Assembly (NCBI RefSeq): GCF_000002425.4 | Contig: NC_037270.1 | Location: forward strand, 5,082,239 to 5,146,238 | Direction: 5' to 3' | Source of the DNA: Physcomitrium patens | Taxonomy: Eukaryota > Streptophyta > Bryopsida > Funariales > Funariaceae | Length of the DNA: 64,000 nucleotides | In this document: positions 37,108-48,924 of the stretch, one piece after another | Layout of the letters: each line of letters opens with the position of its first letter | Position numbering within the stretch: the stretch's first letter is position 1 | Notes under the pieces: generated by a model | What the model was told of the DNA's origin: nothing | Databases searched by the model: none | Seen by the model: the letters and a program-made list of their open reading frames with translations, nothing else | Translations under genes and position numbers: made by a program

Positions 37108-38047
37108 CCCTCTTGATGTTGTCAGGTCTTTTTTTCTTGCTCCATGAGGGATTCAAAATGTATCATATCAATTTCCATTGGTTTTCATCTTGATTAATAA
37201 GTTTTTGAAAACATGAGAGCTTCCATCATTACTTGATTTTATCTTATCCATTCTATCATTTTTCTTGACATCTTTTAAATAATTGATTATTACATAGAAT
37301 GGTTTGAATAATAGATTATTTTAAAGATTCTATCTATGATATTATGAATAACAAATCTTTGGCATTATCCTTCAAATTATATTAATATTGATTGATAAGA
37401 GCTTTGTGATTCTAATCTATATTGCATGCTAGATTTTGGAATTTAGTTATATATATGGTGGCTAATCATAATTCTTGTTATAAAGATAAGAGCTTGATCT
37501 TTGCTACTCTTTCCTAATCACTTTCTCTGAATGTATTCGTAAATACTTTAAAGAATGAATTCAAATCATAAAGGTGTTGTGAATCTTTTTTTATTAAAGA
37601 TACTAATCAAGAGAGAGCACTTTTTTATAGAACTGCATCTATGAACCCGACTTGAGTAAATCCATTAGGATATTGAAAGGGATGCAACCTTAAATAGCAT
37701 TTGACTTGTTGTAAAAATCTTCAAAATTTTGATCTTGTTCTATCATACTTCTCATGCATATTTATCATTGTTGTAGTCATAGTTATAAAATCAAAATTTT
37801 CTAGATTTGGTTGTAAAGTCAATCTACTTGCTTCCTTCAAGTACACAACTTCTTAATGTAAACTCTAAACCTCTTCCATTGGCATAGGAATAATATTTCT
37901 ATTATTCACATTGAAAATATGTGAGATTTCTACTCTTAGAGTATTATCAAGCTCATGAAGATTTATAATAGTTACAAATTTATTCTCACTTTCAATAAGA
38001 GTAACATCCATAATTTTTCCTTCTATAGACAATTCAAACAAATTCAA
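37108..38047 (-). pseudogene. gag: Element D gag remnant
   Basis: The frame 38047-37865 (MNLFELSIEGKIMDVTLIE) is the gag start and resembles 47060-47242 of D' with about ten residue differences. The rest follows gag with stops through the capsid region. This part lies outside the identical arm. It connects to the arm at 37107 now, but probably belonged to the right arm originally. Confidence 0.75.
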
Positions 38048-38270
38048 ATAATTAAATTAGAGGAAAGTAATCTGTAACTTCTAATTTCAAATGAAATTTT
38101 TTATAAAGATATATAATCCATTCTTTTTAAGTAAAAAATTAGTGTTACAAAACAAGATTGTTTGTTTAAAGGTAAATAGTCTAAAATCTTTAAAATATAA
38201 CTATAAAAGTGAAATAATCCACTTATTTCTTAAAATAGATAGAAATAGTAGATTAATATTCTTATTTAAA
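38048..38270 (-). other. Element D leader
   Basis: Untranslated leader between LTR and gag. It begins TTTAAATAAGAATATTAATC on the minus strand, similar to the D' leader after 46837. Confidence 0.6.
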
Positions 38271-38810
38271 TATCAAGGACATGAATTACGAAGAAAGAAA
38301 TTTTCAATATATTCTTGTATCACTAAAAAGAACTAAAAAGTCACTCAAAGATGATATAGTATTAAACTAGAATGGCTATTGCCAAAAATAAAAAGACTAG
38401 AAAAGACTTGAAACAAGACTAAGAACTAGAAAGGTATTGATAAGAGTGAAGAAGGCTTTACTCTTGCTTCTATCTATATTCTTAAGTAGGAACTATTTAA
38501 GAATGTCCCATAGGACCTTCGAAATATGTTGACTTTGTAAGGCCATATCTTAACTTGTAATGCAAGTTTTTTTATATGTACACCATATAGTTAGCTTATT
38601 TTGTAAGGTACCAATATATGATTAACTTATTGACTAAGTTTTTAACCTACTAATCAACTACAAATCCATATAAAGTCAAAGCAACATGTATAAAGCTCTT
38701 AGGAAGCTCTTCTTGAAGATATTTCAAATTTAATCTATTTTTAACTATTTTTATATACTTCTACATAATTATATAGGTATTTATTAAAATATGTATGTAT
38801 ATTTGTGACA
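38271..38810 (-). repeat. Element D 5' LTR
   Basis: On the minus strand it starts TGTCACAAATATAC and ends TGTCCTTGATA. The outer flank is GGTTA on the minus strand and lies inside copia gag sequence. Confidence 0.82.
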
Positions 38811-39353
38811 TAACCATAACATTGCTGTGAAAGTGGCCAATATGATGAAGTTTCCTTTGGATGTCATATACCTTTGTCATGAAGGTCATAACATCCATAT
38901 TATTTGACATGTGTAAATTCTTCCATTTGTTCAAAATAACCATTGTATCTGCAATGGTGTTTGTATGGTATATTGAGTTGAATTTGTACCAAGTATCTTG
39001 TGGATAAGAAAGATCTTCTACAAACATACAAAGCTCAAGCTATTATGAAAATTTAATGACTGAAAAGACTTATTGTTGTTTGAGTTATAGATGGTCTTGA
39101 TCTTGTGAAGGTCTAAAAAGTGATGTTGATGGTGTAGTATGCAAATCTTTAGTTTTACTTGAATCAAGATCAGCAATGGCAGAGTAAGTTGCTTCAAAAG
39201 TTGCTTGATCATTCATTGGTGTAGTTGTAGAAGGCAAGTCGTTGACAACCTGCCATAGATTGTCTTGAAGAAATAGCTTTGTTGTATAGATTTCCACAAT
39301 TAAAAGTTAGCAAGACCTAATAGCATAACCTCTTTAGAAACTACCGTATCCAT
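38811..39353 (-). pseudogene. gag: Copia element F, gag start
   Basis: ATG at 39353 (MDTVVSKEVMLLG), then a frame change, then LFLQDNLWQVVNDL and PQDTWYKFNSIY...MTFMTKVYDIQRKL, the UBN2-type copia gag signature. The sequence breaks off at the D LTR at 38810. Its continuation is at 54906 on the opposite strand. Confidence 0.8.
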
Positions 39354-39532
39354 GGTACCCAAGGGAATAACTTGTGATGTGCACAATGTGCATATATTCT
39401 AGTGGATAGTGTTAAAGTACTAAGTAATACAAAGGTTAAAAGGACTTCTGAAGTGGAATATTCCTATGGCTGGTTTAGAAAACTCAGCACACTAAAAAAT
39501 ACTTGATGCTAATGGATCAAGGACCTAGCCTA

Positions 39533-39543
39533 CTCTGCTACCA
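39533..39543 (-). promoter_or_regulatory. Copia F primer-binding site
   Basis: On the minus strand TGGTAGCAGAG follows the LTR end directly, a one-base variant of the tRNA-iMet primer site common in plant copia elements. Confidence 0.75.
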
Positions 39544-39690
39544 TGTAGGAAATACTAAACAAAATGAACTATATTGAACTGAGAGCTTCTGAACAAGAGC
39601 TCGTATTTATACAGAGTATCAGGATAGAATCCTGAACGAGGATGAACGTAGTTGCTAGTCTGTTAATGCTTATCATCTACAAGGCCAACA
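39544..39690 (-). repeat. Copia F 5' LTR (147 bp)
   Basis: On the minus strand it runs TGTTGGCC...TTTCCTACA with a TATA box CTGTATAAATACGAGC. It is the same length as, and very similar to, 61659-61805. The outer 5 bp read CTTCG on the minus strand (39691-39695), identical to the 5 bp after the other LTR. Confidence 0.88.
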
Positions 39691-42600
39691 CGAAGTGCAT
39701 GATTTCAGATGACCAGGTTTTAGGGCTGTGAAACTCAGTAAGCCCTACCATATGAAGCGAGTGTTGAGCTCATGAAACATATTTTTTTCGCTGTGCACAG
39801 GAGTGCAAAAGGCCATGAAGACTCTAATGCTTGCAAGAATGTCGTGAGGAGGGGTTTCTCGGACACGTTTGTATGCACAAGGCCGACCTTGCCAGCAGTA
39901 AAGGTAACAGAAATTTTTCTGTGGCTAGCCCACAAGCTGAGAGTCTTCTTATCCACAGTTAATTTGACTGATCACACATAATTTGCCTCCCAGATGTTTG
40001 ACTAGCTGGTGTATCGTGATCGCATCAACAGTGAGTGACTTCGTTTCAACCTGCAGCTTTACTTGATCAAAGGTGGTTTGCGAAGACTTGGTGGGCCTCC
40101 AAATTGCACCAGCTACAAGTAAGCCCTCTTTGATTTAAAAAAGCACGGTCCTTTCAAACTTGGCGGACCTACCTGGACGAGAGTTGAGAATTTACATTGA
40201 GACTTCTGCTGCATAATTGAAGGTTAGAAGGCTGAGATCATTCAGAAATCATCGGGGGCGTCGTTAAAGAAGGGTACACAGTAGTTTTTTGAGTTTTAAA
40301 TGTCATCACCTCCTCTGCTTGCTCAATGCATCACCTTTGCCCTTGTCCAATGCTCATGTCCTTTAATGAACAATGTCCGTGCTGTACAAAACTAAAGAGA
40401 TGGGAGCGTAAGGTTGTATTATGAGCAAAGATACTCACTACCAACCGTATTGAATTTAGCACATTTCTGACTTTTACGAACAAGGGGCCTTGTAATTTGA
40501 AACCCCTGTTCACTGGAATTTTGCAACAGAATTAGAATGGATCATTTGGTCTCCACTTTGAACGAAGTAACCGCTGAATGTAATGAATATAACTTTGACC
40601 TTTGACTTGCTTTGATCCTCTCCATACTAAGTTTACCCAAAATCCATGACAATCAATTTTCTTGGAGCCGTAGCTCGAAATTGTCTAGATTTTGGGCGAG
40701 AAATATCATATATCAATGGAATTTTTTTGCACATGCACCTGTGATTGAAATGCTCAAAATACAGCAATTGATGAGCAGTATAGGTTATCGTGGTTGGGAA
40801 ATCCTTCCAGAAAACATGAAGTTGGATCGTATTCCATGAGTTTAACTGGAATTATGCACTGTCTTGTGACTTCATCATCAAGTCATTGGCATCGACTCAA
40901 GAAGATCTTTCTCGGTACTCTAGATTTTCACCGCACCGTCTCACACCTGAAGACCCAGATTGACTTTCGTTGCTCTTTACCAGAGAGTCGCGTTTTCTAT
41001 GGCAGCCTCAAGACTTGCAGTCTCTTTCCGACTTTCTCCCGGTCTTTAAGCGCTGTCTTCTTCGACTTTTGCAGGTAAAATTCCGATTCTCAGCTTTTAC
41101 TTTAATCTTTGAAGGTATTTTTCGTGGGTGTGTGCCATTTCCCGGAGGTAATCAATCAAACGAAAGTTCGGGATGTTTACCAAGGGTGAGATAATTGAGA
41201 CAGTTATGAATTCATCGATACGCGCGTTCATCGCTAGTTCAGTTCCGAATTCTGTCTGTATCGGAACTGGATCGTGCGCTTCCAATGTAAGACGGTGCCA
41301 GACGTTAGCCAGAGGGCACGTCTTAAGTACATCCCTGCATGAAACCGGGATGAATTAACTCTAGCTTAGGCCCCCCTACGACTAGACGAGATCGATTGTC
41401 GATCAAACATGTGCAATTGCAGAACCATGTTGGTGGAGTTGGAACAAGAGAAGATCAGGTGGGGCCCGCTTGAAACAAGACGTAGACAATGCTGTGGCTA
41501 TGGCGCTGGCCGAGATTGGCCAGTGCAGTTCCATTCACATAGAGTCGTACTATTTCTTTCCTCCATGTTTATACCTGAATGTATATATATATATATACAT
41601 ATACAAACTCAATTATATCTCTCTCTCTATATATATATTCATTGAATTTCTCTGGCTTGTTCAATTGAAGTTACTCTGCTCAAGATTCATCCAAAGTTTG
41701 GAATACGGTCACTCTCGCCCCGGCTCCCCGCTCTCCCGCTTGAAAGATTCCGTCGGATCCAGCATGATGAATTTGAAAGAGGCGATGAGTTTGAGGCTCA
41801 CACGCAATGTAGGGGAAGGAAGGGATGGAAGCTTATGGCGAAAGATACTCAAAACTACGGCGCGAGGGGTAGGTTTTTTTTCCAATGATTATCTTCCACC
41901 ACAAGGAACCCACCCACCTTGCTCTCTGGGCTGCTTGCGGCGTGATTTGCACAAAACCACGTCAAAATCTTTCAGTAACTTCCCAAGCAAACAACACTCC
42001 CGCACGCCGTAAAAACCCACATCGCTTTGCTGTGGCTAATCCATGGCTGGCCCATGAACCCATCTCACTAAGCTTTCAGAAGACGTAGCAATGACGAGGC
42101 AGCGTTGCACCACGATTCCACAGGCACACGAAGAACACAACACGAAGACAACGACCGAGGAAACTGATGGATTTCGAAACGGATGTGATAGCATTTGAAT
42201 GTCGGCTTTTAAATTTTAATCTGGTGGATTTTACTTCAGTCTGCTCAGGAGGGTGCCCGTGGCTCTGAACTATTAGGCTCTGAAAAAGCCTCCTAGACTT
42301 TGAATCCCGCTTCATCAGTGCTGTTCAGTTCTCTCAAATTTAGCCATTCTGTCAGAATTGGTTATTGACGTTTTTTTCTTAAAAATACAAGGAAGGGAAA
42401 TCTTGTTTCTGGTTCCATTCCCGAGTAATTAATTATTTTTTCCATTCCATAAACTATGTGGACGAGCAACTATTTTTTGGTGATATACTAAATCAGTAAC
42501 AAATTTTTTGAATGATAAGGGAGTTCTTTTATAAATTGAGATGTTGATTACTTGTATGATTTTTGTATTTTTTACATTTTTGAAAAAAATGATTCAGCAT

Positions 42601-43914
42601 TGACTGCTTCCACCATATTTTTAAGTCACCTTATGAGATGGGCAAATTTTTACTTTTTACTTTTCTCCATCTGTTTTGTTAAGTTTAAGTCCTCCATTAT
42701 TAACCGTACTGTATTTGAAAATTCAATGTTTCAAATGGTGTCCTATTTGAGGTCAAGTCTTTGAACCTTATGCATGTTCGTTTCAAAAATTTCAATGTGT
42801 CTGTGAGAGAGAGAGAGAGGGAGAGAGAATTTTCAAAACTCCTGTATAATCTCAAGCATAAATTTGGCAATCACAACGTTTCAATGAAACTTTAATGTGT
42901 CCAATATTTTTTCGTTACAGCCATTTGGTTTTAAATTTTAAATTCTGTATATTGTGTATGACTTGACTGTCTCCTGCAGTGTTTTTTTCTCTCACAATTT
43001 TTGCTAGATTAAAATAACATTTGAATCTAGAAAATATTGAGTTGCTTAATTAATTACATTCTTTGAATTCTTTATTGAATCTTTGGTAAAGAAATATAGT
43101 TGTATAATTATCCATATTGAAATCTTTATTAAAAAGCATGTTTTTGTATTTATGATGTATGACATCCAACTACCCATTATATTACTTTGTTGTATTCTGA
43201 CAATCCTTTGGATTCTCATATATCAAATTGTTGTTCATGTAGGTGACATATATATATACACACACACACATTGAATGAACATGCATGTGCAATGAATGAC
43301 ACTAAGTTACAAATAATCCCAATTGTTTTTAAAATACAAAGAACAAGATTAAGTTTCAGATAAAATAAACATTGTTTCCATATAAAATCATTTCTGAGTT
43401 TTTTGGAACAACTTTTGGTGGAATAAGTGTTCATAGAATTTCTATGAAGACATTTTGAGGACCTTGGTAAAAGTATAATTGATAGACCAATATTACAAAG
43501 ACTATATGTTTTAGAAAAGGAGTTGAATTGTAATTTATGATTAAGTTTTTATACATACATACATATGTATATATATATATATATATATATACACATTTGC
43601 ACTTAATAATAATCATGCAGTTTTTTTGAGCAATGCACTAAATAAATGAAAGATATTCATAGCTGATGTTCTTAATTGAGATTTTATAGGTTTTCACATC
43701 ATATTGATTCTATTTGTATTTTCCAACTAGAAACTGATAATGATTGTGGAATGTTATATAACATCACAAAACAGTAATTTAGTGTTATGGAATAGAGCTA
43801 TAGGTCTTCTTAGAACCCTCACAAGGAGTTTCAGAAAAATAGTGGCTTGTTGTGACTGATAGAAACGAAAATATTAAACTCTTTCTATGTGTAAAATAAA
43901 ATAAAAAAATGTTA
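39691..43914. other. Host DNA inside the inverted spacer, no confident gene
   Basis: Unique-looking sequence of mixed composition. The part 40800-42100 is GC-richer. An open stretch around 41680-41870 (plus strand) encodes LERFRRIQHDEFERGDEF and related charged sequence and could be an exon, but no family is recognised and splice sites are unproven. Microsatellites occur at about 41581-41597, 43247-43271 and 43564-43591. A short GA-rich run lies near 42810. Confidence 0.4.
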
Positions 43915-44001
43915 TTAATAATTAATGAAACACTTTTCCATTTAAAATCTCCAATAGAAGTTCCTATTTTGTTTGTGAAGAAAAAGAATGGATCATTGCA
44001 G
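43915..44001 (+). pseudogene. pol: Element E, RT start fragment
   Basis: Encodes [13 protein letters not shown], matching the RT start of B ([13 protein letters not shown]). It is cut at 44002 by repeat X copy 1, and its own 5' part is missing. Confidence 0.75.
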
Positions 44002-44790
44002 TGTCATATTATGTGAAGTCTTGTTTGAAAATGCACCAAACTCTTAGATGTGGAAGATAAATTGGAAATTGCAACAACAAGCTCCTAATAATTTTAATAG
44101 AATCCTCAATCAATCCTATTTAAACCTAAATATTACTAATCAAATATTAATTAAATCCAAAATAAGTCATAAAAAATAATAAAAGAAACATAAAAAATCT
44201 TAAATAATTTTAAAAAAAATCCTAAAGAAATAATAAAGAAATCTTAAAGAAATATTAAAATAGAAATAATAAAAAATACTAAAATAAAAATCTTAAGTAA
44301 ATCCTAAGTAAGCCCTAATCAAAATTTAATCAAATCTTAATTAAATCTCAATTTAATTTAAAAATTTAAAAATAAAATTCCAAAATAAATCTTCAGTAAA
44401 TTCTAATAAAATTCTTAAAAAATCCTAATCAAGTTCTAATCAAATCCTCACCAAATCCTAATGTATAATAAAACCTTAATAATCAATAATTTATTTGTTG
44501 ATTTCAATTCAAAATTTGCATATCTTTTAATCTATTAATTAAAAATAAGTAAAATATTTTTTAAAGAAGATTATATATATCAAATGAGAGATAATCTTCA
44601 TAATCTACTTTGATATTGGTTGGCTTTTTTTTCTAACCTTAATGCCATTCCTCCAACACCAATATCTCTTGATTCTACTATTCAATTTCTTTAAAAAAAT
44701 TCATAATTTTAGGTAATTATCTTTGTTATTTTTATGTAAAATTTTATTTCAATTTAATTGATAAATTATCACAAAGCTTAGAAATCTTTA
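44002..44790 (+). repeat. Repeat X copy 1 (3' end lost)
   Basis: Starts TGTCATATTATGTGAAGTC, like copies 2 and 3, and contains a degenerate AATCCTAA-type tract at about 44050-44480. Its right end is missing together with some E sequence. Reverse transcriptase similarity of E resumes at roughly 44790; the exact point is unclear. Confidence 0.7.
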
Positions 44791-46301
44791 TTAGTTTTTT
44801 AAATACATAATCAATGATTTTTATTAATATTTTTCAATAATTTAGTTGTTTGATATCTAATGAATATTTTAATTTATTCTAAGAATAAAAAATAATATAA
44901 ATTTTATATTTAATGCTTATTATACAAACTTAGAAATGCAAGATAATACGTCAAGATAGAAAAGTATTTATTTTATACTACTCAAGTTGACTTTTTATGA
45001 TGTATTGTTTCAAATGATGGTCTTATAATGGATTTTAAAAAAATTCAGACTATCATTTATTTAAAGATTCTAAAAAAGGAAAGAAATATCTTGTATTTTT
45101 TAAATTTTACTTAGTATTATTAAAATTTTACTAAGAATTTTTTTAAAATTGAAGCTTTATTTGTGCATTTGACTTGTAAAGACAAATTTGGATGAAATAA
45201 AGAACTTGAAAAATCATTTGAAGCTTTGAAGAAAATTTTTATTTTTCACTAATCTTATATTGTATCAACTTTTATAAAATATTTTTTATGTAAACAAACA
45301 CATTAAACTTTGCTTTCGATGTGATATTTTTACAAATAAAAGAAAATTAAAAGATTTCAATTTAAGAATTTTTTTAGCAATCAATATTAATCATAAGATC
45401 CACAACAAAGAACTTCTTACTATTATAGATTCATTCAAGAATGATGTCATTATTTGGAAGGTGCTTATAATCAAGTGATTTTTTATACAAATTACAAGAA
45501 TCTCAAATACTTTATATAAAAATGCATATTGAATTATTGACAAGCTTGTTGGAGTATTTTCTTATCAAGTTTTATATTCAATATCATTAATTGACTAAAA
45601 AAACAACAAGGTTTGTTAAACATCATGTTTATTTTTTTTTTATCTTGTACCAAAAAAATGAATTGTAACTTTTCAATAAAAACAAACTATTCTTTTGAAA
45701 TTAAAATAATTTCATCTTTGATCAATAAAATTAACATTAATTATTAATTCAATCTTTTTAAAAAAATTATAATGAATTATATTCTTAAACACTCTTATAT
45801 ATGATATTAAAAATATATTTTTAAAATATTTTAATACTTTTAAGTTTGAATCAAATATCAATCTATTCTATTTCAAAGAATACTTATATGTTCTAGAAGG
45901 TGAAATATAATTTTTTATTTTTTAAGCTTATCACAATTTTCTTATTATAAAATCTTTTAGATATAATAAGATCTTGAAATTAATTTCAAGAGATTTTTAA
46001 TAGCCTCAAATATAAAAGGAAATTAAAGGCTTTATATAATCATGTAAAATTTCTTCAAGATCAAAAATTTGTTGTCATCAACTTTACAAAGTTTTTCAAT
46101 TACTTCTACATCAAAATAATTATGGTCTTTTGTTTTTATATATTTTATTACAAATCTTTTAATCTCAAGTTTTTATGATTTTATATTTATAATAATAGAT
46201 TCTTTTACTACAATAGCATATTTAAAAATATATATATAACTATCCCAGTAAAAAAGACAACTAAAATTTTCTTAGATAATATTTATTACTATAATAAATT
46301 G
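44790..46301 (+). pseudogene. pol: Element E, 5' half: RT, RNase H and integrase remnants
   Basis: Follows B pol from the YLDD region (TTTAATTTATTCTAAGAAT) through RNase H (IHNKELL-like) to integrase, ending in the NIYYYNKL segment just before the D' LTR. The next residues of integrase are found at 32345 on the minus strand. Stops are abundant and this is among the oldest copies. Confidence 0.78.
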
Positions 46302-46837
46302 TATCATAGACATACATATTTATTCTAATATTTACCTATTCTAATATTTACCTATGTGATTAAGCATAAATAGTAGATTTATTTCATAACATGTTTTAGA
46401 AAAGCTTTTGAAAAGCTTCATGGATATTATTTTGACTTTATATATATTTGTAGTTAATTGGTGGTTAAAAATTTAGTCAGCAAGTTAACCACGTGTTGGT
46501 AGCTCGTGGAACAAGCTAACTATGTGGCCTACATATAAAAAGCTTGTCTTGCAAGTTAAGATATATGCCTTACAAAGTTAACATGTTTTGAAGGTCCTCT
46601 GGGACATCTTCATATAGTTCTTAGTTAAGAATATATATAAAGGCAAGGTAAAGCCTTCTTTACCATTATCAATATCTTTTTAGTCCTTACTCTTGTTTTA
46701 AGACTTTCTAGTCTTTTTTTTTTTTGCAATAGCCATTCTAGTTTAATAATATATCATCTTTGAATGACTTTCTAGTTCTTTTCAATGATACAAGAATGTA
46801 TTGAGAATTTCTTTCTTTGCAATTCATGTCTTTGACA
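46302..46837 (+). repeat. Element D' 5' LTR
   Basis: Starts TATCATAGACATACATATT and ends ATGTCTTTGACA; a TATATATAAAGGC TATA-like motif is near 46632. The preceding 5 bp are AATTG within E integrase. Confidence 0.85.
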
Positions 46838-47059
46838 ATTCGACAAGACTATTAATTTACTAATTCTATTTACTTTAAGAAGTGAGTGGATTATTTCACT
46901 TCTATTCTTGTATTTTAAAGATTTCAAACTATCCACCTTTAAATAATAATCTTATTTTCTAACACTAATTTTTTCTTTGAAAAGAATAAATTATTCCTCT
47001 TTATAAAAAAATTCATTTGAAAATAGAAGTTGTAAATTACTTTCCTCTAATTTAACTTT
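46838..47059 (+). other. Element D' leader
   Basis: Begins ATTCGACAAGACT, resembling the first bases after the A and B LTRs. No gene. Confidence 0.6.
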
Positions 47060-48544
47060 ATGAATTTTTTAAAATTGTCTATGGAAGGCAAAATTATGGA
47101 TGCTATTCTTATTGAAAGTAAAAATAGATTTGTAACTATTGTAAATCTTCATGAGCTTGATAATACTCTAAGAGTAGAAATCTCACGTATTTTCAATGTG
47201 AATAATAGAAATACTATTCCTATGCCAATGGAAGAAGTTTAGAGTTTGAATCAAGAATTTGTGTACTTAAAGGAAGTAATTAGATTAACTTTACAACCAA
47301 ATTTAGAGAATTTTTCTTCTACAAGTATAACAAGAACAATGATTAGTATGGATGAAAAACTTGATGGAACAAGATCAAAATTTTGAAGATTTTTATAATA
47401 AGTCAAGTTCTATTTAAGGTTGCATCCCTTCCAATATCCTGATGGATTTACTCAAGTCAGATTCATAGGCACACTTCTAATAGAAAATGCTATCTTTTGA
47501 TTTCTACCATTAATAATTAAAGATTTGGGACTCTTTTATGATTTGAATTAATTCCTAAAAGTATTTACAAATACATTTAGAGAAAGTGATTAAGAAAGAG
47601 TAGCTAAGACCAAGCTCTTATTTTTATAGCAATGATCACGCTCAGCCACCATATACGGTGCTAAATTCTAAAATCTTACTTGCAATGTGGATTGGAATCA
47701 CAAAGTCCTTATCAATCAATTTTTATATGTATTGAAGGATAATGTCAAAGATTTCTTATTGACAATATCAAAGATAGAATCTTTCGAACAATTTATTACT
47801 CAAGCCATTCAATGCAACAATTGATTAAACAAAAGATGTGAATAATAAAGACTTGATTAGAGAAGAACAAATCAAGTAATGATGGAAACTCCCATGTTTT
47901 CAGAAACGTATTCATCAAGGCTAAAATCTATCATAGACATATATTAGTATTTTGATAAATACTTATATGATTAGGTAGGAATAAATAAAAGTAGATAAAA
48001 ATAGATTAATCTCATAAGACCTTTTAGAAAAGCTTCCTAGAAGCTTCATAGACATTGCTAGACTTTACGTGTATTTGTGGTTGATTGATAGATTAGAAAC
48101 TTAGTCAATAAGTAAACTACGTGTTGGTAGCTTATGAACAAGCTTACTATATGGTTTATATATAAAAAAACTTACCTTACAAGTTAAGATACATGTCTTG
48201 TAAAGTCAATATCTTTTAGAAGTCCTTTAGGACATTGCCACATAGGTCTTAATTAAGAGTATATATGGAGGCAAAAGTGAAGCCTTCTTCACTCTTATCA
48301 ATGCCTTTCTAGACCTTAATCTTGTTCCAAGACTTTCAAGTCTTCTTGTTTTTGGCAAAAGTCATTTTAATTCATTATAATATCATCTTTGAGTGATTTT
48401 TTAGCTCCTTTTGGTGATATTTGAGTATATTAAAAAAATTCTTTTCTCAAGATTCATCTCCTAAATAAAACCAATGTAAATTGATATGATACGTTTTGAA
48501 TCCCTCATGGAGCAAGAAAAAAAGACCTGATAACATCAAGAGGA
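47060..48544 (+). pseudogene. gag: Element D' gag, interrupted by a solo LTR
   Basis: Frame 47060-47242 (MNFLKLSMEGKIMDAIL) begins gag. Capsid similarity continues with stops to 47928, where a solo LTR is inserted, and resumes at 48468. The zinc-knuckle region lies near 48540. This part is clearly diverged from D gag at 37108-38047, in contrast to the identical arms. Confidence 0.78.
47929..48467 (+). repeat. Solo LTR inserted in D' gag
   Basis: Starts TATCATAGACATATATTAG and ends ATTCATCTCCTAAATA, a full-length relative of the D LTRs. The flanks are AAATC and AAACC, a near match expected of an old 5-bp duplication. D gag has no such insertion at this site. Confidence 0.8.
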
Positions 48545-48882
48545 TTTATGTTTATATTATGGAGAAGCTAAAAATATTAATTAACATTGTGCAAAGAAAC
48601 AATGCAACCACAAAATAAAAAAGCATGGTTGCCAAAGAAGACAATGTGTTAGAAAAAGAGTTTCTCCAACTACAATAGAGATTGTGTGGCTAGAATCTTG
48701 AATAATTTCTAGTAAAGGTTATATTTTTTCCTCAAACTCTTCACCATGTTTTACAATAGAAGTTTATTTAGGACAAAAAAATCACAAAGTCTTAGTTTTG
48801 TTAGATTTATGAGCCTTAACTTGTTTTATAGATAAAAATTTTGTCAAAAAATAAGAGATATCATTAGTTAAGAAATTTAAAT

Positions 48883-48924
<42 letters not shown>

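Noticed and set aside
41470-42012. Plus-strand 180-codon frame
   Set aside because: It crosses an (AT)n microsatellite and has no family match. A different frame in 41650-41870 looks slightly more exon-like, and neither is convincing.
32855-48921. Palindromic (AT)n runs as regulatory or CRISPR-like repeats
   Set aside because: They are simple microsatellites; no spacer-repeat structure exists anywhere in the window.
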